From Deltaproteobacteria bacterium (GTDB lineage: Bacteria > Desulfobacterota > DSM-4660 > Desulfatiglandales > HGW-15): a stretch of 8,977 nucleotides of DNA. Both the position numbers and the translations under genes were made by a program. Location: positions 1 to 8,977 of the forward strand of contig JAFGPH010000164.1 of the NCBI GenBank assembly GCA_016926135.1. The letters run 5' to 3'. The stretch's first letter is position 1. The number at the start of each line of letters is the position of its first letter. Under the pieces are notes generated by a model. That model did no database searches. It was not told the origin of the DNA and worked only from the letters and a program-made list of their open reading frames with translations. Of the stretch, positions 1 through 6,814 are shown one piece after another.

Positions 1-31
1 GGAACAAGGCACTGGACCCGATGTCACTCGC

Positions 32-484
32 TTGCATGTGCCTACGGCACCCGCAAGCTTCGTTCCACGGGTCAGCGCCGCGATTCGCCAACTGACACTT
101 CTGATACTGCTACTGGTCCTGAGTGCTTCAGGCTGTGCAACACAGTCACCATGGTCCCGTTACGAGATGTGTTTCGGGCTCAGTGCAGACGCGGGGCGAA
201 CGAGGATCTCCGATCAGCAATGGCAGCAGTTTCGAGATGAAGAGATCGTCAAGCGTTTTCCTGACGGGTTCACTGTGTACCCTGCCAACGGGTACTGGCG
301 AAGTGGTGTCAAAACGTATTCCGAGCCCTCTCGGGTTCTCATGGTCGTTGCGCCGGAGACCGAGGAGACCGAGAAGAAGTTGAAGGCCATTGCAGAGGCC
401 TACGCCCGGAGATTTCGTCAAAAGGCCGTGCTCCAGATGAAGTCGGCCGTGAAGGTATATTTTCATGCGCCGAACGGCAAGTAG
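32..484 (+). CDS. DUF3574-like lipoprotein (start uncertain)
   Basis: Predicted small envelope lipoprotein of unknown function. A basic and hydrophobic signal segment (about residues 19-34) ends in the lipobox LSASGC, with the lipidated cysteine at residue 35. The mature part contains FGLS, a central RFPDGFTVYPANGYW block, EPSRVLMVV and a C-terminal RRFRQKAVLQ region; this order resembles the DUF3574 family as I remember it. No catalytic motif is visible. The start given is TTG at 32. The frame stays open to the window edge, and GTG at 38 is an alternative, so the true N-terminus is unsettled. It faces the minus-strand operon and ends about 85 bases from the last gene of that operon, so it is probably an unrelated neighbour. 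The family call is by eye. Confidence 0.75.
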   Translation: MHVPTAPASFVPRVSAAIRQLTLLILLLVLSASGCATQSPWSRYEMCFGLSADAGRTRISDQQWQQFRDEEIVKRFPDGFTVYPANGYWRSGVKTYSEPSRVLMVVAPETEETEKKLKAIAEAYARRFRQKAVLQMKSAVKVYFHAPNGK

Positions 485-569
485 CAGCAGATCGGACGAG
501 AAGTGTTGTAGCGGCGTCAGTGCTGGGGTCACGGCAAGTATTTGATAGCGAATAGTGCAGGAATATCGC

Positions 570-1529
570 TCAGGCCTCCATCACGCATTCCCGCCGGATT
601 CCGCTGAGGTTTCCTGCGCCCACCATGACCATGATGCGTGCTAGCTCGGCGGTCACCTGTAGCACAACATCCCTGACGCCTTCTGCGCCGTCGGCCGCAA
701 GCCCATAAAGGACGGGCCGACCCAGGCCCACAAGTCTTGCACCGAGGGCCAGCCCCTTGAGCACGTCGCTCCCCCGGCGAAACCCGCAATCCACGAAGAT
801 GGGGATCCTTCCTTTCACCGCCTCCGTGATGCCCTCCAGGACCTGGAAGGGGTGAGGCAGGTAATCAATGGTGTGGGCCCCGTGGTTGGAGACCATCATG
901 GCGTCAGCCCCCGCTTCAAGTGACTTCAGGGCATCTTGCACGCTCAGGATGCCCTTGAATACGAGGGGCCGGTCTACGGCCTTTCGGATTCGCGTCAGTT
1001 CGTTCACGGACAGGGGGCAGCAGTCCTTGGCGATCTGCTGGTCCCTGATTTTGGTCCCCATGCCCGCATCGATTTCCACGCCTACCCAGGTGACGCCAGC
1101 TTCCTGGATCTCTTTCAACTCCCTGAAGATCTTCTCGCGATCCCTGTGAGGTTTTACGTTCTGGATGAGGGGAATCCCGGCCCGGGCGAGTTCCCGGAGG
1201 TTCTGGGGAATGGGGGTCCCTGTCCACATCATGGAACCCGCCGCCTTGAGGCCCTCCGCCACAAGTGCCAGGCCGTTTTCCCGTATCGCCGGGATGGGCA
1301 TGGTCATGGCACTCATGATCACGGGCGTCTTCAGGGTCACGCCCAGGATCGAGACCTCGGTGTTGGCCGAAGAAGGGGCGTCGATGGCCTTCTGATGAAA
1401 GACATAACGATCCATAATCCTCCGGTTGTTCTCCATCACCCACCCGGTCTCCACCCCCTCCAGGGTAAAACCGATCTTCTGGGACGCCAGGGTCCCTTTG
1501 CCCTTTTCATAGAGTTCCGTCAGATCCAT
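570..1529 (-). CDS. FMN-dependent alpha-hydroxy-acid dehydrogenase-like protein
   Basis: 319-residue TIM-barrel flavoprotein of the lactate/glycolate oxidase family, somewhat shorter than the usual 350-380. FMN and catalytic elements are visible: FKGIL with the conserved lysine at 192, SNHGAH with the catalytic histidine at 216, DCGFRRGSDV at 247-256 and GRPVLYG at 270-276. The N-terminal G-x-E-x-x-W-x-x-x-N-N pattern (about residues 25-36) aligns with spinach glycolate oxidase. The substrate-binding residues of that enzyme do not appear kept: the Arg three after the catalytic His is His219, and the Tyr24 position is Phe21. The flavin chemistry is therefore likely real but the substrate is unknown. 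It is the last gene of the operon and has its own strong AAAGGAG site 7 bases before ATG. It probably works in the cytoplasm. Confidence 0.9.
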   Translation of the reverse strand: MDLTELYEKGKGTLASQKIGFTLEGVETGWVMENNRRIMDRYVFHQKAIDAPSSANTEVSILGVTLKTPVIMSAMTMPIPAIRENGLALVAEGLKAAGSMMWTGTPIPQNLRELARAGIPLIQNVKPHRDREKIFRELKEIQEAGVTWVGVEIDAGMGTKIRDQQIAKDCCPLSVNELTRIRKAVDRPLVFKGILSVQDALKSLEAGADAMMVSNHGAHTIDYLPHPFQVLEGITEAVKGRIPIFVDCGFRRGSDVLKGLALGARLVGLGRPVLYGLAADGAEGVRDVVLQVTAELARIMVMVGAGNLSGIRRECVMEA

Positions 1530-1536
1530 CCGTGTT

Positions 1537-1543
1537 CTCCTTT
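1537..1543 (-). promoter_or_regulatory. Ribosome binding site of the FMN enzyme gene
   Basis: AAAGGAG lies 7 bases upstream of the ATG at 1529, a near-ideal Shine-Dalgarno spacing. It fixes the start and implies independent translation after the 93-base gap from the methyltransferase gene. Confidence 0.75.
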
Positions 1544-1622
1544 GCTGAGCGTAATTCTATGCGCTTCGATGATTCCCCCATGTCCAGGCGCTCATTCGGG
1601 AGTCGTCATCTCCAAACGGGCA

Positions 1623-2693
1623 TCAGCCGTACCATCCGAAATCGTCGACCGCCTTGCTCACGGCGAACACGTTGACAGGGGGCGCCATCGGTGGCAGCTC
1701 ACAGCCTGCTGAGAGGACGAACCCCGCGGGATGGCGCTTCCCCTTCTCCAGGGTCTCCCTCGTCACGTCATAGATCTGTTGCGGGGTACCCATCTGAATG
1801 ACTGCAGGCTCCACGTTTCCGTACAGGATGTCTTTGGGAAAAAGCCGGGAGGCCTCCAGAAGGTCGACCTCGTGGCCGAAACTGAGGAGACTGGGATGGG
1901 GCCACGGCGCGGCCTCGGCCAGGGCCGGAAGGTTGAGGTTCTGGTCCCCGCAGATGTGGAACCAGAAGCGCTTGAGACCCAGTGCGTTCAAACGCTTGTG
2001 GTATTCCAAATGACGGGGAAGGGCAAAACGCTGGAACTGTCTGGGCGAGATCACCTGGTTGGATTCACTGGGGGAGGTCATGAAGGCAAAGATGCGGTCG
2101 GCGCCGAAAACCTCCACCCACCAACCAAGCACCCGGAAGATGTGGTCGATCGCCAGGTCCATCAGCCTCTCGCAGAGCTCGGGTTTCTTCATCATCCATC
2201 GGGAAAACGCCTCCAGGCCGCAAAGGTTGGATGCCACCGTGAAGGGCGAGCGGGAAACGAAGGTCACGGGGAGTCCCTGTTCGGCCTGCAGCCTGGAAAG
2301 AGCCATGGCCTTGCCGATGCGATCGCTCATCCTGGGGTCCGGCACCTCCAGGCGGCCCACATCCTCTTCGGAGCTCACGGGGAAGGAAGTGACGACCAGG
2401 GCCCCCTCGAATTCCCCCTGGGGCAGTCGAACCTTCCCGCCGAAGTCCGTGACGCCCAGAACCACGTGGGGGCAGTTTTGGGGGAAAAGGTCCCATCCAT
2501 ACTGCTCGGCCGTCCACAGAAAGGAGTGAAAGTATTTCTCCGGATCGTCATACCCTACGGCCACAGACAGCCCCGCGTTTCTGCAGGGAAACCCGACCGT
2601 GATCATATTGATCGGAACCCGGTCCGGCCTCCTGTAGCCGAGAAGCGCATCCATCCTCTCCCTGCCGTCCATCCGGTCCTCTCTCCACTGCAT
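1623..2693 (-). CDS. UroD/MtaA/CmuA-family zinc methyltransferase
   Basis: 356-residue member of the uroporphyrinogen-decarboxylase fold family, on the methyltransferase branch rather than true heme-pathway UroD. It opens with the family pattern RERMDALLGYRRPDRVP. The zinc-thiolate motif of MtaA-type enzymes, His-X-Cys-Xn-Cys, is visible as HICGD (His246, Cys248) and SAGCELPP (Cys331), followed by APPVNV. Family members move methyl groups between a corrinoid protein and a thiol, a folate-linked acceptor or a methoxylated substrate. The gene lies 46 bases downstream of a corrinoid protein gene, its expected partner. No separate substrate-specific methyltransferase of the MtaB or MttB type is in the window, so this protein may itself be the substrate demethylase. 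ATG at 2693 has GGGAGGGGG upstream; ATG at 2672 (residue 8) also has a purine-rich site and fits family N-termini equally well. Confidence 0.9.
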   Translation of the reverse strand: MQWREDRMDGRERMDALLGYRRPDRVPINMITVGFPCRNAGLSVAVGYDDPEKYFHSFLWTAEQYGWDLFPQNCPHVVLGVTDFGGKVRLPQGEFEGALVVTSFPVSSEEDVGRLEVPDPRMSDRIGKAMALSRLQAEQGLPVTFVSRSPFTVASNLCGLEAFSRWMMKKPELCERLMDLAIDHIFRVLGWWVEVFGADRIFAFMTSPSESNQVISPRQFQRFALPRHLEYHKRLNALGLKRFWFHICGDQNLNLPALAEAAPWPHPSLLSFGHEVDLLEASRLFPKDILYGNVEPAVIQMGTPQQIYDVTRETLEKGKRHPAGFVLSAGCELPPMAPPVNVFAVSKAVDDFGWYG

Positions 2694-2739
2694 GGTTTCC
2701 CCCTCCCTCTCCCGCCCGGACTCCTCCCGGGCGATCCCC

Positions 2740-3405
2740 TCACAGGGTCCCCTCCCCTTTGGTCAAAAGAGCGGCTGCCTCGTGAACGGCCGCGACGGCG
2801 TCCGGGGCATAGCCGTCGGCCCCGTATTTATTTGCGATCTCCCTGCTCATGGGCGCACCCCCCACGAGGATTTTAACAGACCGCTTCTCCGCCTTGACCA
2901 TCTCAATCAGCTTCGGCATGGCGAGCATGCTGGTGGTCATGAGGGCGGATACGGCCAACACGTCATGATCGTTCCTTTTCAGTTCCTCCACAAATCTTGA
3001 CATTTTCACGTCTCTTCCCAGATCGAGCACATCCCACCCTGCGGCCTCGAACATAGTTTTGACGAGGTTCTTGCCGATATCGTGAATGTCCCCCTCGATA
3101 ACGCCGAGGAGGACCCTTCCCCTTGTGCCGGCCGACTCCAGCTTCAACAGGGGGCGGAGCACTTCCAGGCCCCCGTAAAGGGCATCGGAGCACATCAACA
3201 GCTCCGGGACGAAGTACTCCTTGGTTGTGTAGAGCTCTCCCACCCTGTCCATCCCGGCGGCAAGTCCCCCCATGATGGTCTCGTAGGCGTCGAGACCTTC
3301 ATCGATGGCGATTTTACACCACTTCACGCACAACTCCGTGTCGAACTCGACGACCGCCTGGAAGATGTTCTCATGGATTTCTTGAGTTCTTTCCTCGGAA
3401 ACCAT
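2740..3405 (-). CDS. Methyltransferase-cognate corrinoid protein (MtaC/MtbC type)
   Basis: 221-residue cobalamin carrier. An N-terminal helical cap domain (about residues 1-90) precedes a Rossmann-like B12-binding domain (about 95-215). The signature GDIHDIGKNLV (105-115) carries the D-x-H-x-x-G motif, with His108 as the lower cobalt ligand. The matching SALMT (153-157), VGGAP (181-185) and GADGY (195-199) loops are also present. Length and domain order match MtaC, MtbC and MttC. It would shuttle a methyl group as methyl-Co(III) between two methyltransferases in the cytoplasm. An in-frame open stretch runs up to 3474, but ATG at 3405 has a strong AAGGAG site and fits family length, so I chose it. 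The methyltransferase gene follows directly. The corrinoid reductive activator usually required is not in view. Confidence 0.94.
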   Translation of the reverse strand: MVSEERTQEIHENIFQAVVEFDTELCVKWCKIAIDEGLDAYETIMGGLAAGMDRVGELYTTKEYFVPELLMCSDALYGGLEVLRPLLKLESAGTRGRVLLGVIEGDIHDIGKNLVKTMFEAAGWDVLDLGRDVKMSRFVEELKRNDHDVLAVSALMTTSMLAMPKLIEMVKAEKRSVKILVGGAPMSREIANKYGADGYAPDAVAAVHEAAALLTKGEGTL

Positions 3406-3413
3406 GTTGCCTT

Positions 3414-3419
3414 CTCCTT
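3414..3419 (-). promoter_or_regulatory. Ribosome binding site of the corrinoid protein gene
   Basis: AAGGAG, 8 bases before the ATG at 3405. It decides the start against the in-frame upstream start at 3474, which would add 23 residues not typical of this family. Confidence 0.75.
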
Positions 3420-3518
3420 GCCCTTTCGAGTTTTTCAGCATGGGGACGCTCTGCACGAGTACTGAGCGTGCCACAACAAGACCGGACTGGAAGGGACGGC
3501 GGTCAGCACACGAAAGGC

Positions 3519-3944
3519 CTATAGGAGGGGCCCGCTGAACACGTCAAAAAGTTCCAGATCCTCGGTCACATCGTAGATCCTGTGTCCGACTCCAGGGGGA
3601 ACGTGAACAAGAACCCCCTTCCTGATTTCCGATTCTCCGATGCCGGCCACCCAGATTTTCCCTTTCCCGGAGATCGGGTAGAGGATATCGTGCACGCTGT
3701 GGGTGTGCTCAGGCACGCTCTCGCCCCGGGGTATCATGCCCCTGATACAGGTGAGCTCTACCCCATCCTTCTCCTTGGTAATCAGGAAACCCATCTTCAG
3801 GCGATGATTCATTGGATGGGGCCTCCACTCGATGACGTCTTCGTGCTTGAAGACCTGCTCCCTGGAGAGTGCCTGCCCGGACGCTTCCGGGGAGGATGGG
3901 TTCCATCCTTGTTTGAGTGGCTGGTCTGGAGTGCTCTCTGCCAT
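3519..3944 (-). CDS. Small single-domain cupin protein
   Basis: 141-residue cupin with both conserved motifs at canonical spacing. Motif 1 runs G74-x5-His80-x-His82-x3-Asp86-x6-Gly93. Motif 2 runs G110-x5-Pro116-x-Gly118-x2-His121-x3-Asp125. The metal ligands would be His80, His82, Asp86 (usually Glu) and His121. The first 30 or so residues look disordered and the final 20 are hydrophobic. Small cupins act as isomerases, decarboxylases, dioxygenases, lyases or simple binding proteins, and the sequence alone does not choose among them. The gene starts 17 bases after the Fe-S gene stop, with GGAGGGGG just before ATG, so the two are probably co-translated. A role on the same metabolite as the oxidase pair is inferred from position only. 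Confidence 0.88.
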   Translation of the reverse strand: MAESTPDQPLKQGWNPSSPEASGQALSREQVFKHEDVIEWRPHPMNHRLKMGFLITKEKDGVELTCIRGMIPRGESVPEHTHSVHDILYPISGKGKIWVAGIGESEIRKGVLVHVPPGVGHRIYDVTEDLELFDVFSGPLL

Positions 3945-3961
3945 GACCCCCTCCGGACTTC

Positions 3962-5161
3962 CTAGATTCCAGGGCCTTCAGTGCCCATGGCTTCAGAGAG
4001 GATCTCCGCGACATCCCTCACCTTGATGGAGTCCTCCTTGTCCAGGACTTTAACGGCGTCTTCAAAATTGACGAGGCAAAAGGGACAGGCCGTGGCCAGG
4101 ATCTCCGCACCCGTCTCCAGGGCCTCAAGGACTCGAACCTCGGCCAGGTGGGCGGCTTCATCAAAATCAGCCCACATCCTGCCTCCCCCGCCCCCGCAAC
4201 AAAGGCTGTCCTGGCGATTCCTTCTCATCTCCACCAGCTCAAGCCCGGGGACCGCCGCCAGGAGCCTTCTCGGTTCCTCGTAGATCTGATTGTGTTTTCC
4301 GAGATAGCAGGGATCCTGGTAGGTGACCTTCCTGGGCATGTCCCTCCGGAAGACGAGCCTCCCTTCGTCCACCAGCTCGCAGAGAAACTGGGTGTAGTGC
4401 ATGACGTTGATCTTTCTCATCCCCTCCGGGTAGTCCTTCAAAAAGCAGTTGAAATCATGAGGAGAGGTGGTCAGGATCTGCGGTATGCCGGATTTCCTGA
4501 AGCGCTCCAGGTTTTGCTCCGCGAGATCCTCAAAAAGGGCGCGTTCCCCCATGACCAGGGCAGGATCGCCGGAGCATTTCTCCTGTTCCAGGATGCCGAA
4601 GGCCACACCGGCCCCCTGGAGGATGCCCGCGATGCTTCTTGCCACCTTTTGGACCCGGTCATCGTAGGAGGGGGTACACCCCACATAGTACAGGAGGCAA
4701 ACGCCGTCGGCACCTTCGTCCAGCCGGTTCAGTTCCAGCCCCTTCGCCCAGGCCGTCCTTTTTGAGGGCGGCTTGCCGTAAGGGTTCCCGAGGGCCTGAA
4801 GGGACTCCAAGGCCCTTTGCTGTTCACGGAGGGGGTCAATGCCCTGTTCCAGAAGCAGTCGCCTACCCTTCCGGATTGCCTCAACAAGGCTCACCCCCGC
4901 CATCAGTCTTTCGCAGATGATTTCACAGCTCCGGCACGTTGTACACCGCATCAGAATGTCCCTGAGTGCCCTGTCGATATGGTTGAACTTGATCCCGTAG
5001 TAGAGGGACTGTGTGATGCCCGATGCGCCCTGGGTCACCCACCCGTGGGAAACCTCATAGACCGGGCACCGACTGAAGCAGAAGCGGCATTTCACGCATT
5101 TTGAGACCGCGTCCAGGATTTCCTGCCTCAGCATATCTCCGTTTTCCAAAGGTTCTTCCAT
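3962..5161 (-). CDS. HdrD/GlcF-like iron-sulfur oxidoreductase subunit
   Basis: 399-residue electron-transfer protein with two ferredoxin-type [4Fe-4S] motifs and two CCG domains. Cluster motif 1 is Cys22/25/28/32 followed by Pro; motif 2 is Cys73/76/79/83, followed by Glu instead of Pro. The C-terminal CCG domain is complete: Cys285, Cys321-Cys322 in CCGGGGGRMW, and Cys359-x2-Cys362. The N-terminal CCG domain is degenerate: Cys162, then CSG at 196-198 instead of CCG, then a single Cys239. No membrane helix is evident, so it is likely cytoplasmic or peripheral. It follows the FAD subunit gene as in glycolate and lactate oxidase operons and probably takes electrons from that flavin. A GTG at 5254 could extend it by 31 residues but has no ribosome site. 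ATG 5161 has AAAGGTGG at 8 bases; ATG 5134 is possible. Confidence 0.92.
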   Translation of the reverse strand: MEEPLENGDMLRQEILDAVSKCVKCRFCFSRCPVYEVSHGWVTQGASGITQSLYYGIKFNHIDRALRDILMRCTTCRSCEIICERLMAGVSLVEAIRKGRRLLLEQGIDPLREQQRALESLQALGNPYGKPPSKRTAWAKGLELNRLDEGADGVCLLYYVGCTPSYDDRVQKVARSIAGILQGAGVAFGILEQEKCSGDPALVMGERALFEDLAEQNLERFRKSGIPQILTTSPHDFNCFLKDYPEGMRKINVMHYTQFLCELVDEGRLVFRRDMPRKVTYQDPCYLGKHNQIYEEPRRLLAAVPGLELVEMRRNRQDSLCCGGGGGRMWADFDEAAHLAEVRVLEALETGAEILATACPFCLVNFEDAVKVLDKEDSIKVRDVAEILSEAMGTEGPGI

Positions 5162-5169
5162 CTCCGTTT

Positions 5170-5177
5170 CCACCTTT
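5170..5177 (-). promoter_or_regulatory. Ribosome binding site of the Fe-S protein gene
   Basis: AAAGGTGG, 8 bases upstream of the ATG at 5161. It supports that start over the longer GTG-initiated frame from 5254, which lacks any purine-rich site. Confidence 0.55.
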
Positions 5178-5260
5178 ACCGCATCTGGCGAATGGGCAAG
5201 TTCCCGGAAGCAAGGGCTGTGTGCATCAGCCGTTTCGCAAGGGGGACCGCCCACCCGAAT

Positions 5261-5301
5261 CTAGCAGGTTGCTGAAAAACACCCGGGTCGCAGCCTGCTA
5301 G
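5261..5301. repeat. 41-base imperfect palindrome (REP/MITE-like)
   Basis: The arms CTAGCAGGTTGC (5261-5272) and GCAGCCTGCTAG (5290-5301) are complementary at 11 of 12 positions, around a 17-base spacer that contains TGAAAAAC. The element lies between the FAD and Fe-S genes, and its left edge in transcription order provides the TAG stop of the FAD gene (5300-5298). No T-run follows on the minus strand, so it is not a standard intrinsic terminator. The arm plus TGAAAAAC resembles terminal repeats I recall from deltaproteobacterial transposable elements, but I cannot verify that here. It could act as an mRNA-stabilising or attenuating hairpin between two subunits. Confidence 0.7.
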
Positions 5302-6707
5302 AGGCCATCGAGGATCCCCCGGCTGAGGATGTCCTTCGGATCGAAAACCGCCTTGATCTGCCGTACCAGGTCGTAGGCCCTTTCACCGTATCGATCCCTG
5401 AAGAAGCGGGTCCTCTTTCCGAACTGAAGCCACTCCCCCCCGCATGTCCCGAATCGCAGGTTCATCTCCTTTTCCACTTCAAATTCCGCATCCACGAGCC
5501 GTCTCTTCCTCTCATTGTCCCACTCCCTGGGTACAATGAGTGTGGGATGAAAGGTGAGCGCGCCGATATGGCCCAGCAGGTAGTAGGGGAGCCCCTGGAA
5601 AATGGGGTGCTTTTCCCCGTACTTTTCCAGTTCCCGGATGCATTCCACGAGCGTTGCGAGGGTGGCCACGATTTCCGGCCCAGAGAAGTGCCCGTCATGT
5701 TTTTGCATGAGGGATGAGATGATCACCTCCCTTGCGGTCCAGATCTTCATCCACTGCTCCAGATCCGCGATTTCCTCCGCCCTCACGGGGTCTTCCTTTT
5801 TCATCACTTCCAGAAGTCGCCGGTTGTTCTCCGATGCCGCTTCCCTGGTCAGTCCGAAGGAGGCGAAGAAGATGGAACAACCCGGAGGGGTGGGGAGGCC
5901 GGCGTGTTCGAAACCGATCGTGGTGGTTGCCCGATCCATGAATTCCATGAACAGCGGTGCCGGGGCTTTCTCTTTGTACATTCTGACGACGGCCCGGGCG
6001 ACGGACTCCGGGTCACGGAAGTAGGCGATCCCGAAGGCCCTTTCCCTTGTCGGCACCAGACGCATCCGTATCCGGGTCACAATCCCCGTCAACCCGTCGT
6101 TTCCCACGAAGAACTTGGTCAGATCCGTACCCGCCGGCTTTCGCAAACCCCTGGATCCCGTCTCCAGGATCTCCCCGGTTGGCAGGACCACCTCGAGCCC
6201 CAGGACATAGTCCGCCGGCTTCCCGACACAGGCATCGATGATATGGCCGCTGGTGTTCCCGGCCATCATGCCTCCCATGGTGGCCACGAGCTTGCTTCCG
6301 GGGTAAACGGGCAGGAAGTAGCCCTCCTTGGCCAGCGCCAGGTCCACGGTATTGACGACCGCCCCCGGACCGCACTCAAAATAGCCCTGATCAGGATCGA
6401 TCTCGATGAAATTGATCCTGCTGGTGCTCAGCACAATGCCCCGGCATGGAGCCCTGGCAGAACCGGTGAAACTCGTTCCGGACCCCCTCGGGTATACAGG
6501 GATATCCTCCTGGTTGGCCAGCTTGAATATTTCGCTGATCTCCTTCTCGTCAGCGGGTTTCACCACCACATAGGGAAGGGGGTCCTTTTCCAGATCGAGT
6601 TCATACGGAAAGACGTCGATCGTGTTGTTGACGAGTTCAAAAAAGTTTTCCGACACGTTTTTCTCGCCCACGATGTCTCGGATTTTTTCGTACACGCTGT
6701 TGGCCAT
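5298..6707 (-). CDS. GlcD/D-lactate dehydrogenase-like FAD oxidoreductase
   Basis: 469-residue flavoprotein with an N-terminal PCMH-type FAD-binding domain (about residues 40-220) and a C-terminal FAD-linked oxidase domain (about 240-469). FAD contacts are visible as PRGSGTSFTG (73-82) and MGGMMAGNTSGH (144-155). GHIGALTFHPTL matches the GHxGxxxxHP block of GlcD and D-lactate dehydrogenases. The end FDPKDILSRG fits the family FDP-x-x-I-L-x-x-G ending. It likely oxidises a 2-hydroxy acid and passes electrons to the Fe-S protein encoded next; no GlcE-like third subunit is present. The frame extends upstream to a TTG at 6818 that overlaps the MmgE/PrpD stop, and an ATG at 6749 is also possible. 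ATG 6707 gives the family-like N-terminus, but no candidate has a strong ribosome site. The stop codon lies inside a palindromic repeat. Confidence 0.93.
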   Translation of the reverse strand: MANSVYEKIRDIVGEKNVSENFFELVNNTIDVFPYELDLEKDPLPYVVVKPADEKEISEIFKLANQEDIPVYPRGSGTSFTGSARAPCRGIVLSTSRINFIEIDPDQGYFECGPGAVVNTVDLALAKEGYFLPVYPGSKLVATMGGMMAGNTSGHIIDACVGKPADYVLGLEVVLPTGEILETGSRGLRKPAGTDLTKFFVGNDGLTGIVTRIRMRLVPTRERAFGIAYFRDPESVARAVVRMYKEKAPAPLFMEFMDRATTTIGFEHAGLPTPPGCSIFFASFGLTREAASENNRRLLEVMKKEDPVRAEEIADLEQWMKIWTAREVIISSLMQKHDGHFSGPEIVATLATLVECIRELEKYGEKHPIFQGLPYYLLGHIGALTFHPTLIVPREWDNERKRRLVDAEFEVEKEMNLRFGTCGGEWLQFGKRTRFFRDRYGERAYDLVRQIKAVFDPKDILSRGILDGL

Positions 6708-6814
6708 CTCTGCCGACCCCCCGTGACTGAATCGGATATCACCGTCCATGATCGTGAAGACCCCACTGTGCCGTCCCGGTCCGTCATCCGGGCAGGGCGG
6801 CCAGCCGGGCGGGC

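Noticed and set aside
547..570. Possible terminator after the FMN gene: AGCGA/TCGCT inverted repeat
   Set aside because: The stem is only about 5 bases and no T-run follows on either strand; not enough for a terminator call between the convergent genes.
1623..2693. Heme-pathway uroporphyrinogen decarboxylase
   Set aside because: The protein carries the His-X-Cys-Xn-Cys zinc motif of methyltransferases and sits beside a corrinoid protein, so the heme enzyme annotation is unlikely.
1731..2876. Long + strand open frame of 381 codons opposite the methyltransferase gene
   Set aside because: It is an antisense shadow: its translation is Pro/Gly/Arg-rich with no family pattern, while the opposite strand encodes a clear UroD-family enzyme.
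3406..3474. In-frame N-terminal extension of the corrinoid protein
   Set aside because: The 23 extra residues do not look like the family, and the strong AAGGAG site points to the ATG at 3405.
3430..3480. Sigma-54 promoter suggested by TGGCAC on the minus strand
   Set aside because: No TTGC-type -12 element is found at the required spacing.
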